A stretch of DNA of 5,227 nucleotides from Solirubrobacteraceae bacterium (GTDB taxonomy: Bacteria > Actinomycetota > Thermoleophilia > Solirubrobacterales > Solirubrobacteraceae): assembly GCA_019683665.1 (NCBI GenBank), contig JADGIB010000260.1, positions 1 through 5,227 of the forward strand, written 5' to 3'. This document shows, piece by piece, positions 1 through 5,227 of this stretch (the first letter of the stretch is position 1; each line of letters starts with the position of its first letter). Under the pieces are notes generated by a model, which made no database searches, was not told the DNA's origin, and saw nothing but the letters and a program-made list of their open reading frames with translations. The position numbers and the translations under genes were made by a program.

Positions 1-123
1 CCTCTCGACGGGTCGCGGGGCGGGGACATGCGCAGCATCCTCCGAGAACTGGGCCGCCGTCAAGCGGGCGGGCGCCGGTCGCCGCTCGCGGTCTCGCCGG
101 CCGCCCGGCGTACAATGGGGACG
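1..123. other. Upstream non-coding region (no gene supported)
   Basis: All three forward frames are open from position 1 to the hrcA start, but none gives a recognisable protein. The stretch rich in Arg, Gly and Ala that would extend HrcA upstream (from ATG 28) looks like GC-driven translation. On the minus strand, ATGs at 36-38 and 27-29 could begin a divergent gene leaving the window, but only about a dozen codons are visible, so this cannot be judged. I looked for a CIRCE operator (TTAGCACTC-N9-GAGTGCTAA) and found neither arm. What the region does hold is the hrcA -10 box at its 3' end. Confidence 0.5.
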
Positions 124-124
124 G
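111..124 (+). promoter_or_regulatory. Probable -10 box of hrcA promoter, leaderless geometry
   Basis: TACAAT at 111-116 differs from the TATAAT consensus at one position and stands out in DNA that is otherwise nearly all G and C. Seven bases separate it from the GTG at 124, so a transcript starting at the usual distance would begin at or beside that GTG. No clear -35 element lies 16-18 bp upstream (bases around 88-93 read GCGGTC), which is common for actinobacterial promoters. The ATG at 115 lies inside the hexamer and would not be in such a transcript. Confidence 0.6.
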
Positions 125-1134
125 TGCTGAGCCCCCGCCAAGAGCTCATCCTCGAGAAGGTCGTCGAGGGCTACCTCGCGGATGGTCAGCCGGTCGGCTC
201 CAAGGCGATCGCCGCCGATCCGAGCATCGAGATCGCGGCCTCGACGATCCGCCACGAGCTGGCCCAGCTCGAGGAGCACGGGCTGCTCGCCCACCCGCAC
301 ACGTCGGCCGGGCGCGTGCCGACCGACGCCGGCTACCGCTACTTCGTCGACCGGCTCGTCAAGCGCCCGGAGGTGTCGCTGGAGCTGAGCCTGATCCGGC
401 GCGAGATCGACGAGGCGATGCGGGTCACGAGCGAGACGCTCTCGCAGGTCACGAACCTGCTGGCGATCGTCAGCTCGCCGCCGATCGAGACGGCGACGAT
501 CCGCCACGTCGAGGTGCTCCTGCTCCAGCCGCAGGTGCTCATGGTCGTCATCATCACCTCGACCGGCGGCGTGACGAAGCGGGTCTTCACCTACGACGCG
601 CCGGTCGACCCCGGCCTCGTCAGCTGGGCCGGCGAGTACCTCAACGAGCGCCTGACCGGGATGGGGCTCGGCGCCCGGATGCTCGTCGGGCGCCTCGACG
701 ACGAGTCGCTGGGCAGCACCGAGCGCACGTTCCTGTCGGGCCTGTCTCCGGCCTTCACCGACCTGGCCGAGACCGCCGAGCAGACGCTCTACGTCGACGG
801 GGCCGCGCGCCTGCTGGCCGAGCACCGCGTCCAGGACGTCGCGCAGATCAACTCGCTCATGGGGATGCTCGAGGAGCGCGTCATCCTGCTGCAGGCGCTG
901 GCCGAGGCGCTGTCGCAGCCCGACGTCGTCGTGCGGATCGGCACCGAGAACGAGCTGCCGCAGCTGCGCTCGCTCGCGCTCGTCGCCGCCGGCTACGGCC
1001 TGCCGCAGCGGCGCCTGGGCGCGGTCTCGCTCGTCGGGCCGGTGCGCATGGACTACGGGACGGCCATCTCGACCGTGGAGGAGGCGGCGCGGCAGCTCTC
1101 GCGCTTCATCTCCGAGGTCTACGACGAGGGCTAG
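124..1134 (+). CDS. hrcA: Heat-inducible transcription repressor HrcA
   Basis: HrcA is the dimeric cytoplasmic repressor that binds CIRCE operators in front of chaperone genes and depends on GroEL for activity. The 336-residue product has the usual family length. An N-terminal winged helix (about residues 1-80) carries the family signature: STIRHELAQLEEHGLL at 40-55, PHTSAGRVPT at 58-67, then GYRYFVDRL. A GAF-like middle region follows, with SSPP at 117-120 and the segment around 127-155. The C-terminal signature is IGTENELPQL at 272-281 and GPVRMDYGTAIS at 305-316. I chose GTG 124 because the protein then begins VLSPRQELIL, matching the usual short HrcA N-terminus, and because a -10 box lies just upstream. 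In-frame ATG 115 and ATG 28 are less likely. There is no good Shine-Dalgarno: GGGGA at 117-121 is too close. dnaJ follows after 10 nt. No CIRCE is visible, so autoregulation cannot be claimed from this sequence. Confidence 0.95.
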   Translation: MLSPRQELILEKVVEGYLADGQPVGSKAIAADPSIEIAASTIRHELAQLEEHGLLAHPHTSAGRVPTDAGYRYFVDRLVKRPEVSLELSLIRREIDEAMRVTSETLSQVTNLLAIVSSPPIETATIRHVEVLLLQPQVLMVVIITSTGGVTKRVFTYDAPVDPGLVSWAGEYLNERLTGMGLGARMLVGRLDDESLGSTERTFLSGLSPAFTDLAETAEQTLYVDGAARLLAEHRVQDVAQINSLMGMLEERVILLQALAEALSQPDVVVRIGTENELPQLRSLALVAAGYGLPQRRLGAVSLVGPVRMDYGTAISTVEEAARQLSRFISEVYDEG

Positions 1135-1145
1135 CGTCGGGGCCA
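1132..1145 (+). promoter_or_regulatory. Candidate -10-like TANNNT hexamer before dnaJ, overlapping hrcA stop
   Basis: TAGCGT at 1132-1137 fits TANNNT. Its first three bases are the hrcA TAG stop codon, and exactly seven bases separate it from the dnaJ ATG, the same spacing as at hrcA. If active it would give a leaderless dnaJ mRNA. The hexamer is a weak match beyond TANNNT and has no -35 partner. Because the TAG is needed as a stop codon, chance is a real alternative. Confidence 0.3.
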
Positions 1146-2263
1146 TGCCGCGTGACCCCTACGAGGTGCTCGGCGTCCCGAGGGACGCTGACGACGCCCA
1201 GATCAAGAAGGCCTTCCGCCGCCTCGCGCGCGAGCTGCACCCGGACGTGAGCTCCAGCGAGACGGCCGAGGAGGACTTCAAGGAGGTCGCCGAGGCCTAC
1301 GAGGTCCTGTCGGACCCCGAGAAGCGCGCGACCTACGACCGCTACGGCTGGGACGGGCTGCGCAGCGGCGGCCACACGCCCCCGGACTTCAGCGGCTTCG
1401 GCTCGCTCTCCGACATCTTCGACGCGTTCTTCGGCGGCGGCGCGTTCGGCGGCGCGCCCGGCGGGCCGGTCCAGGGCGGCGACATCGCGGTCACCGTCGA
1501 CATCGAGCTCGAGCAGGCGGCGACCGGCGCCCAGGTCGACGTCTCCTACGACGCGATCGCCCGCTGCGAGCACTGCCACGGCAACGGCGCCGAGCCGGGC
1601 ACGCCGATCGAGACGTGCGCGCGCTGCGGCGGCGCCGGGCGGCTGCAGGCGGTCTCGCGCACCCCGTTCGGCCAGGTCGTGCGGACGGTCGAGTGCGACG
1701 CGTGCGGCGGCGACGGCCGCGTCGCCCGCACCCCGTGCGGCGAGTGCCGCGGGCGCGGGCGCCGGGTGCGGCGGCGGACGCTCACCGTCGACGTGCCGGC
1801 CGGGATCGCCGACGGGCAGCGGATCCGGCTGTCGGGCCGCGGCCACGAGGGCGAGCGCGGCGGCCCCGCCGGCGACCTCTACGTGCAGGTGCGGGTCCGC
1901 GAGCACGAGCGCTTCGTCCGCGACGGCGACGACCTCGTCACGATCCTCGACCTGTCCGCGCCGCGCGCCGCACTCGGCACGCGCGTGCGGGTGCCGCTGC
2001 TCGACGGGTCCGAGGAGGCGGTCGAGATCCCCGAGGGCACCCAGCCCGGCGCGACGATCGTCCTGCGCGGGCGGGGGATGCCGGCGCTGCGCCGCGGCCG
2101 CCCCGGCGACCTGCGGATCGTCGTCAACGTCGTCGTCCCGCGCCGCCTGGACCGCCGCCAGCGCGAGCTCATGCAGGAGCTCGCCGACTCGCTCGGCGAG
2201 GAGAACATGCGCTCCGACGAGTCGGTGTTCACGAAGCTCCGCCGCACCCTGTTCGCCTCGTGA
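1145..2263 (+). CDS. dnaJ: Chaperone protein DnaJ (type I Hsp40, likely the dnaJ2 copy)
   Basis: This is the co-chaperone that delivers unfolded clients to DnaK and stimulates its ATPase, acting in the cytoplasm. At 372 residues it is a complete type I J-protein. The J domain spans residues 1-70, with the essential HPD tripeptide at 32-34 and the helix IV signature YDRYG at 64-68. A short G/F-rich linker runs to about 110 and includes FGGGAFGG. The zinc-binding domain has all four CxxCxGxG motifs intact, at C141/C144, C158/C161, C184/C187 and C198/C201. Two C-terminal beta domains follow, with DVPAGIADGQRIRLSGRGHEG from 216 and EIPEGTQPG from 294. The ATG at 1145 puts the J domain at the N-terminus, as expected. 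GGGG at 1139-1142 is too close to be a normal Shine-Dalgarno. grpE and dnaK are absent from this side of the cluster, so a second dnaJ with the DnaK system probably lies elsewhere. The stop overlaps the prmA start by 4 bp. Confidence 0.97.
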   Translation: MPRDPYEVLGVPRDADDAQIKKAFRRLARELHPDVSSSETAEEDFKEVAEAYEVLSDPEKRATYDRYGWDGLRSGGHTPPDFSGFGSLSDIFDAFFGGGAFGGAPGGPVQGGDIAVTVDIELEQAATGAQVDVSYDAIARCEHCHGNGAEPGTPIETCARCGGAGRLQAVSRTPFGQVVRTVECDACGGDGRVARTPCGECRGRGRRVRRRTLTVDVPAGIADGQRIRLSGRGHEGERGGPAGDLYVQVRVREHERFVRDGDDLVTILDLSAPRAALGTRVRVPLLDGSEEAVEIPEGTQPGATIVLRGRGMPALRRGRPGDLRIVVNVVVPRRLDRRQRELMQELADSLGEENMRSDESVFTKLRRTLFAS

Positions 2264-3057
2264 TCCGCCTCGCCGTCCGCGTCGCCCGCGAGCACGCCGA
2301 GCTCGCCCTGGCCGAGCTGCTCGTGCTCGCCCCCAACGGGGTCGAGGAGGTCGACGTCTCCGACGACGTCGTCGAGTACGCCGTCTACGGGGCCGAGGGC
2401 GAGCTGCCCGACCTCGGCGACGTCCGCGCCGCCGCCGGCCCCGCGCTCGTGGAGGTGCGCTCGAGCGTCGTCGGCGACGACTGGGCCGAGCGCTGGCGCG
2501 AGTTCCACCGGCCGCTGCAGATCGGCGGCCTGCACCTGCGCGCGCCCTGGCACCCGCCGGCCGGCGGGCCGGAGGTCGTCATCGACCCCGGGCAGGCGTT
2601 CGGGACCGGGATGCACCCGACGACCCGCCTGTGCCTGGAGCTGCTGCAGGCGCTGCCGCGCGAGCGCGCCGCGGTCGCCGACCTCGGCTGCGGGTCCGGC
2701 GTGCTCGGGATCGCCGCCGCGAAGCTCGGCTTCGGGCCGGTCGACGGCTACGACCACGAGGCCGAGTCGGTCGAGGCGACGGTCGCGAACGCGCGCGCCA
2801 ACGGCGTCGAGATGGGCGCCCACCGCTGGGACCTGCACCGCGACCCGGTGCCGCGGGCCCCGGTCGTCCTCGCCAACCTCCTGCGTCCGCTCCTGCTCGA
2901 GCTCGCCGCCCGCCTCGACGAGCCGCCGCGGGTCCTGATCGCCAGCGGCCTGCTCGCCCACGAGGCCGACGAGGTCGCGACCGCGTTCGCCGGTCTGCGC
3001 GAAGATGCCCGCCTCGAGCTCGACGGCTGGGCCGCCGTGCTCCTGCGCCGCCCCTGA
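2260..3057 (+). CDS. prmA: Ribosomal protein L11 methyltransferase PrmA
   Basis: PrmA uses S-adenosylmethionine to methylate amino groups of ribosomal protein L11 in the cytoplasm. The 265-residue product has a short N-terminal substrate-recognition domain (about 1-65), the linker signature GDDWAERWREFHRPLQIG at 72-89, and a class I methyltransferase fold. The PrmA hallmark IDPGQAFGTGMHPTTRLCLEL lies at 108-128. Motif I is DLGCGSGVLGIAA at 141-153. The ribose-binding acidic end of strand 2 is D165, followed by a motif II-like helix ending ANARANGV (176-183). The catalytic-region ANLLRPLLLEL motif is at 205-215, and IASGLLAHEADEV at 227-239 is also typical. Many PrmA proteins are near 290-310 residues; this one is closer to the compact Thermus form. 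The start is GTG 2260 in a GTGA overlap with the dnaJ stop, which implies translational coupling; no Shine-Dalgarno is visible. The open frame extends upstream into dnaJ (from 1615), but that part is a shadow. Confidence 0.95.
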   Translation: MIRLAVRVAREHAELALAELLVLAPNGVEEVDVSDDVVEYAVYGAEGELPDLGDVRAAAGPALVEVRSSVVGDDWAERWREFHRPLQIGGLHLRAPWHPPAGGPEVVIDPGQAFGTGMHPTTRLCLELLQALPRERAAVADLGCGSGVLGIAAAKLGFGPVDGYDHEAESVEATVANARANGVEMGAHRWDLHRDPVPRAPVVLANLLRPLLLELAARLDEPPRVLIASGLLAHEADEVATAFAGLREDARLELDGWAAVLLRRP

Positions 3058-3061
3058 CCCG

Positions 3062-3796
3062 ATGTCGAACGCCCCCAGCGAGTCGCCCGCCGCCGCCGTC
3101 GCGCTCGTCCACGACGCGCGCCTGCGGCCGATGCGGATCCTGCGCGACGCGATCGCGATCTACCGGCGCCACTGGTGGGGGCTCATGCTCGGCGCGCTGG
3201 CCGTGTTCCTGCCGCTCGCCGCGCTCGACGCGGTCCTCGACCAGGCGCACGGGAGCACGAGCGTCCTCGTCGCCCTGCTCCACCTCGGCGAGACGGTCAT
3301 CCACGTCTTCGGGGACGTCTTCTACGCGGGCCTCGTCGCGGCGGCGGTCATCGCCTGGCGGCGGTCGTCGCGGATCCGGCCGCTGCAGGTCGTGCGCACG
3401 ATGCCGTGGGGCACGATCATCGCGCTCGACCTGCTCCTGCCGCTCGCCGTCGCGCTCGGCCTCGTCCTCCTCATCGTCCCGGGGGTCCTCGTCTTCGTCT
3501 ACTTCGGCCTGGCGCCGGCGTTCGCGAAGATCGAGCACCTGCGGATGCGCCCGGCGCTGCGGCGCAGCTACGAGGCGGTGCGCGGCAGCTTCTGGCGGGT
3601 CCTCGCCGTCTACGTCGTCGTCGTCATCTCGGCCGGGATCATCCAGGAGCTCCTCCAGGAGCTCGCCGACGCCTACATCGGCAGCTTCGCCGTCCACCTC
3701 GCGGTGCGGCTCGCGTTCGCCCCGTTCGGCGGCCTGGCGATGGTGCTGACCGCGTACGCGCTCGGGGCGCGGGAGGAATCGCACGACGGCGGGTAG
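3062..3796 (+). CDS. Uncharacterised multi-pass membrane protein (GPDPase-membrane-domain/YciC-like)
   Basis: The 244-residue product is an integral membrane protein of unknown function. A soluble, Ala-rich N-terminus (1-35) leads into the amphipathic ILRDAIAIYRRHWWGL, then hydrophobic segments at roughly 38-60, 66-98 (one long or two short spans), 117-139, 140-156, 177-196 and 213-235. The block LLIVPGVLVFVYFGLAPAF (136-154) followed by RPALRRSYEAVRGSFWRVL (163-181) resembles the 'PG...W...P...AL.RS..L..G..WR' pattern of YciC-type and glycerophosphodiesterase membrane-domain proteins. No catalytic residues or enzyme domain are present, so phosphodiesterase activity should not be inferred. 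ATG 3062 lies 4 nt after the prmA stop, giving a coupled start without a Shine-Dalgarno; ATG 3131 (residue 24) is a reasonable alternative just before the conserved-looking part. The longer frame from 3005 overlaps prmA and is less likely. The TAG stop is 9 nt before the next gene. Confidence 0.8.
   Translation: MSNAPSESPAAAVALVHDARLRPMRILRDAIAIYRRHWWGLMLGALAVFLPLAALDAVLDQAHGSTSVLVALLHLGETVIHVFGDVFYAGLVAAAVIAWRRSSRIRPLQVVRTMPWGTIIALDLLLPLAVALGLVLLIVPGVLVFVYFGLAPAFAKIEHLRMRPALRRSYEAVRGSFWRVLAVYVVVVISAGIIQELLQELADAYIGSFAVHLAVRLAFAPFGGLAMVLTAYALGAREESHDGG
3642..3664 (+). repeat. Short 12-bp tandem repeat inside the membrane-protein gene
   Basis: The unit TCCAGGAGCTCC at 3642-3653 is followed directly by TCCAGGAGCTC at 3654-3664, so 11 of 12 bases repeat exactly. 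In frame it encodes QELLQEL, at the end of the fifth hydrophobic segment. It keeps the frame and probably reflects a small duplication or plain codon bias. Confidence 0.5.
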
Positions 3797-3806
3797 GCTC
3801 CCCCCG
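3794..3806 (+). promoter_or_regulatory. Candidate -10-like TANNNT hexamer before the NDH-2-like gene
   Basis: TAGGCT at 3794-3799 begins with the TAG stop of the preceding gene and lies six bases (all C) before the GTG start at 3806. This is the distance expected between a -10 box and a transcription start, and would give a leaderless mRNA. No -35 is evident 17 bp upstream (GGGAGG at 3771-3776). The GGAGG within that stretch is about 29 nt from the GTG, too far to be its ribosome binding site. Confidence 0.4.
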
Positions 3807-5137
3807 TGGCGTGGCACGTCGTCATCGCCGGAGGCGGCTTCGGGGGCCTGTACGCCGCGCGCACGCTCGAGAAGGCGCTGCCGCCGCAGAGCGCGCGCGT
3901 GACGCTCGTCAACGACGTCAACTTCATGCTCTACACGCCGCTGCTGCCGGGGGCGGCCGCCGGGACGCTCGAGCCGCGCCACGTCGTCGTCCCGCTGCGC
4001 GAGCAGCTGCGGCGCACCGACCTGCGCCTCGGGACGGTCGTCGGCGCCCGGCCCGACGAGCGCACGCTCCAGGTCCGCCAGCCCGAGGGCGGGGTGGAGG
4101 ACCTGCGCTACGACCACCTGATCGTCGCGCTCGGGTCGATCACGCGCGTGTTCCCGATCCCGGGGCTGGCCGAGCACGCGATCGGGTTCAAGTCGCTGCC
4201 GGAGGCGATCGCGCTGCGCAACCGGCTCCTGCGCAGCTTCGAGATCGCCGAGGCGATGGAGGACGCGCGCGAGCGCGAGGCGTACCTGACGTTCGTGTTC
4301 GTCGGCGCTGGCTACGCGGGCGTCGAGGGGCTGGCCGAGCTGCAGGACTTCGCCAGCGACGCGATCGAGCTGTACCCGCGCTGCCGCGTGACCGGGACGC
4401 GGTTCGTGCTCGTCGAGGCGCGCGACCGGATCATGGGGGAGATCCCCGGGTCGCTGGCCGCGTTCGCGACCCGCGAGCTGCGCGGGCGCGGGATCGAGGT
4501 GCGGACGAACACGACGCTCGAGGAGGTGCGCGAGGACGCGGTCCTCCTGTCGACCGGGGAGCGGATCCCGACCCGGACCGTGGCCTGGACGGCGGGGGTG
4601 AAGCCGCACCCGGTCGTCGCGAAGCTCGGCCTGCCGCTGGCCGACTCGGGGCGGATCCGCGTCGACTCGTACCTGCGGGTCGAGGGGCGCGAGGACGTGT
4701 GGGCGATCGGCGACGCCGCCGCGGTGCCCGACGCGGCCAGGCGCTTCCAGGCGCCGACCCCGCCGACGGCCCAGCACGCGATGCGCCAGGGCCGCCGGGT
4801 GGCGCGCAACGTCGCCGCCGTCCTCGGCGCCGGCGGCCGGCCGCGCCGCTTCACGTACAAGACGCTCGGCGTGTTCGTCGACATGGGCCGGGGCCAGGCC
4901 GTCGCCCAGACGCTGTGGATCCGCTGGCGCGGCCCGGCCGCGTGGTGGCTGGCCCGCACGTACCACCTCCTGCTCATGCCGTCGATGCGCCGCCGCGCGC
5001 GCCTCGTCGCCGACTGGACGATCGGCCTCTTCTTCGGCCGCGACGCCTCCGAGCTGGGGATGCTCGGCCAGGCGACCAGCCTCCACGGCCAGAGCGCGGG
5101 CGGGACCGGCGAGGACGAGCCGGCCCGCGCCGCCTAG
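3806..5137 (+). CDS. NDH-2-like NAD(P)/FAD-dependent oxidoreductase (type II NADH dehydrogenase family)
   Basis: The family oxidises NAD(P)H through FAD and passes electrons to membrane quinone without pumping protons. The 443-residue product has two dinucleotide-binding folds. The first FAD motif is GGGFGG at 9-14, and YTPLLPGAAAGTLEPRHVVVPLR at 43-65 is typical of the family. The second fold has VGAGYAGVEGLAEL at 166-179. Its second strand ends in E204 (VLVEARD), an acidic residue that favours NADH over NADPH. AWTAGV is at 260-265, the second FAD motif VWAIGDAAAV at 298-307, and the quinone-site-like TAQHAMRQG at 321-329, close to the AQxAxxQ pattern of NDH-2 enzymes. The C-terminus (about 370-410) is rich in Trp and Arg with hydrophobic stretches and probably anchors the protein peripherally on the inner membrane face. 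GTG 3806 is chosen because the FAD motif then starts within ten residues. Gene spacing of 9 nt allows cotranscription. A related oxidoreductase with another acceptor is possible, so no ndh symbol is given. Confidence 0.88.
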   Translation: MAWHVVIAGGGFGGLYAARTLEKALPPQSARVTLVNDVNFMLYTPLLPGAAAGTLEPRHVVVPLREQLRRTDLRLGTVVGARPDERTLQVRQPEGGVEDLRYDHLIVALGSITRVFPIPGLAEHAIGFKSLPEAIALRNRLLRSFEIAEAMEDAREREAYLTFVFVGAGYAGVEGLAELQDFASDAIELYPRCRVTGTRFVLVEARDRIMGEIPGSLAAFATRELRGRGIEVRTNTTLEEVREDAVLLSTGERIPTRTVAWTAGVKPHPVVAKLGLPLADSGRIRVDSYLRVEGREDVWAIGDAAAVPDAARRFQAPTPPTAQHAMRQGRRVARNVAAVLGAGGRPRRFTYKTLGVFVDMGRGQAVAQTLWIRWRGPAAWWLARTYHLLLMPSMRRRARLVADWTIGLFFGRDASELGMLGQATSLHGQSAGGTGEDEPARAA

Positions 5138-5142
5138 CCGCC

Positions 5143-5171
5143 CGCCCCGCGCGGGCGCCCGGCGTCGCCGG
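5143..5171. other. GC-rich short inverted repeats after the last gene
   Basis: Two small dyads lie just past the TAG stop. CGCCC (5143-5147) pairs with GGGCG (5153-5157) and contains the palindrome CCCGCGCGGG. CCGGCG (5159-5164) pairs with CGCCGG (5166-5171) around a single T. No T-run follows either one. In DNA this rich in G and C such dyads arise often by chance, so a terminator role is only possible. Confidence 0.25.
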
Positions 5172-5198
5172 CCCCGTGCGGTCCGCCGGGCGTGTGGC

Positions 5199-5227
5199 AC
5201 CTGGCATCGACCTGTGCGATGCCAGGT
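5199..5227. repeat. Perfect 11-bp inverted repeat at window edge (terminator or REP-like element)
   Basis: ACCTGGCATCG at 5199-5209 and CGATGCCAGGT at 5217-5227 are exact reverse complements around the 7-base spacer ACCTGTG, giving a strong hairpin with no mismatch. It starts 61 bases after the stop of the oxidoreductase gene, a reasonable place for a transcription terminator. Any T-tract would be beyond the window. The spacer begins with ACCTG, repeating the start of the left arm. The stem could be longer than seen, because the right arm ends at the last base: GGC precedes the left arm, so GCC after the window would extend it. A dispersed palindromic repeat or an operator for a downstream gene are alternatives. 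Confidence 0.6.

Noticed and set aside
28..123. A 32-residue N-terminal extension of HrcA from ATG 28
   Set aside because: It is Arg/Gly-rich, unlike HrcA N-termini, and it contains the -10 box TACAAT, so it is probably not transcribed with the gene.
1..130. A CIRCE operator or degenerate version before hrcA
   Set aside because: Neither TTAGCACTC nor GAGTGCTAA, nor a paired near-match at the right spacing, is present.
1615..2259. A long N-terminal extension of PrmA in the same frame, inside dnaJ
   Set aside because: The extension translates to Arg/Ala-rich low-complexity sequence out of frame with the clear DnaJ zinc-finger and C-terminal domains. PrmA homology begins just after the GTG at 2260.
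1879..2961. A 360-codon minus-strand open frame opposite dnaJ and prmA
   Set aside because: It is a shadow frame of two well-supported genes, with repetitive Val/Gly/Asp/Arg composition and no recognisable domain.
2631..3749. A 372-codon plus-strand open frame spanning prmA and the membrane-protein gene
   Set aside because: Its translation is Arg/Ser/Ala runs with no domain, while the other frames carry the PrmA motifs and clean membrane segments.
3771..3780. GGGAGGAA as a ribosome binding site for the oxidoreductase gene
   Set aside because: It is nearly 30 nt upstream of the GTG and lies inside the preceding gene's coding sequence, with no in-frame start at a suitable distance that fits the FAD motif position.
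2579..5200. An 873-codon open frame on the minus strand across three genes
   Set aside because: It is antisense to prmA, the membrane-protein gene and the oxidoreductase gene, all with clear protein signatures or codon structure. Its translation is low-complexity Arg/Ala/Asp/Gly-rich, as expected when stops are rare in high-GC DNA.
1..5227. CRISPR array, tRNA/rRNA gene, insertion sequence or phage-like module
   Set aside because: I saw no regularly spaced repeats, tRNA-like clover-leaf features, transposase motifs or terminal repeats flanking a gene. The window is almost fully occupied by five housekeeping-type genes.

Overview
The window is about 5.2 kb of very GC-rich DNA with five closely packed genes, all on the + strand and in a head-to-tail array. 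High GC, strong G/C bias at third codon positions, GTG starts, TANNNT hexamers just before start codons and hrcA directly followed by dnaJ all point to an actinobacterium. A deep-branching lineage such as the Thermoleophilia/Solirubrobacterales is my best guess, but that placement is inference and was not tested by any search.

Layout. Positions 1-123 hold no supportable gene and end in a good -10 box for hrcA. Next come hrcA (124-1134, heat-shock repressor), dnaJ (1145-2263, complete type I J-protein) and prmA (2260-3057, ribosomal protein L11 methyltransferase, overlapping dnaJ by 4 bp). These are followed by an uncharacterised multi-pass membrane protein (3062-3796) and an NDH-2-like FAD/NAD(P)H oxidoreductase (3806-5137). 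The last 90 bases are non-coding and finish in a perfect 11-bp inverted repeat that runs to the edge of the window.

How the genes fit together. hrcA-dnaJ-prmA is a protein-quality-control and translation block. It resembles the hrcA-grpE-dnaK-dnaJ-prmA-rsmE cluster of Firmicutes but lacks grpE and dnaK, so this dnaJ is probably the stand-alone second copy ('dnaJ2') known from actinobacteria. In place of rsmE there is a membrane protein, followed by a respiratory-type dehydrogenase. Spacing of 10, -4, 4 and 9 nt allows one polycistronic mRNA.

The most notable signal is in the initiation regions. None of the five genes has a convincing Shine-Dalgarno sequence. Three starts (hrcA, dnaJ, the NDH-2-like gene) lie 6-7 nt after a TANNNT hexamer, the geometry expected for leaderless transcripts. 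In two of these the hexamer begins with the TAG stop codon of the gene before. I found no evidence of a new defence, mobile or RNA-guided system: the gene content is mostly ordinary housekeeping.
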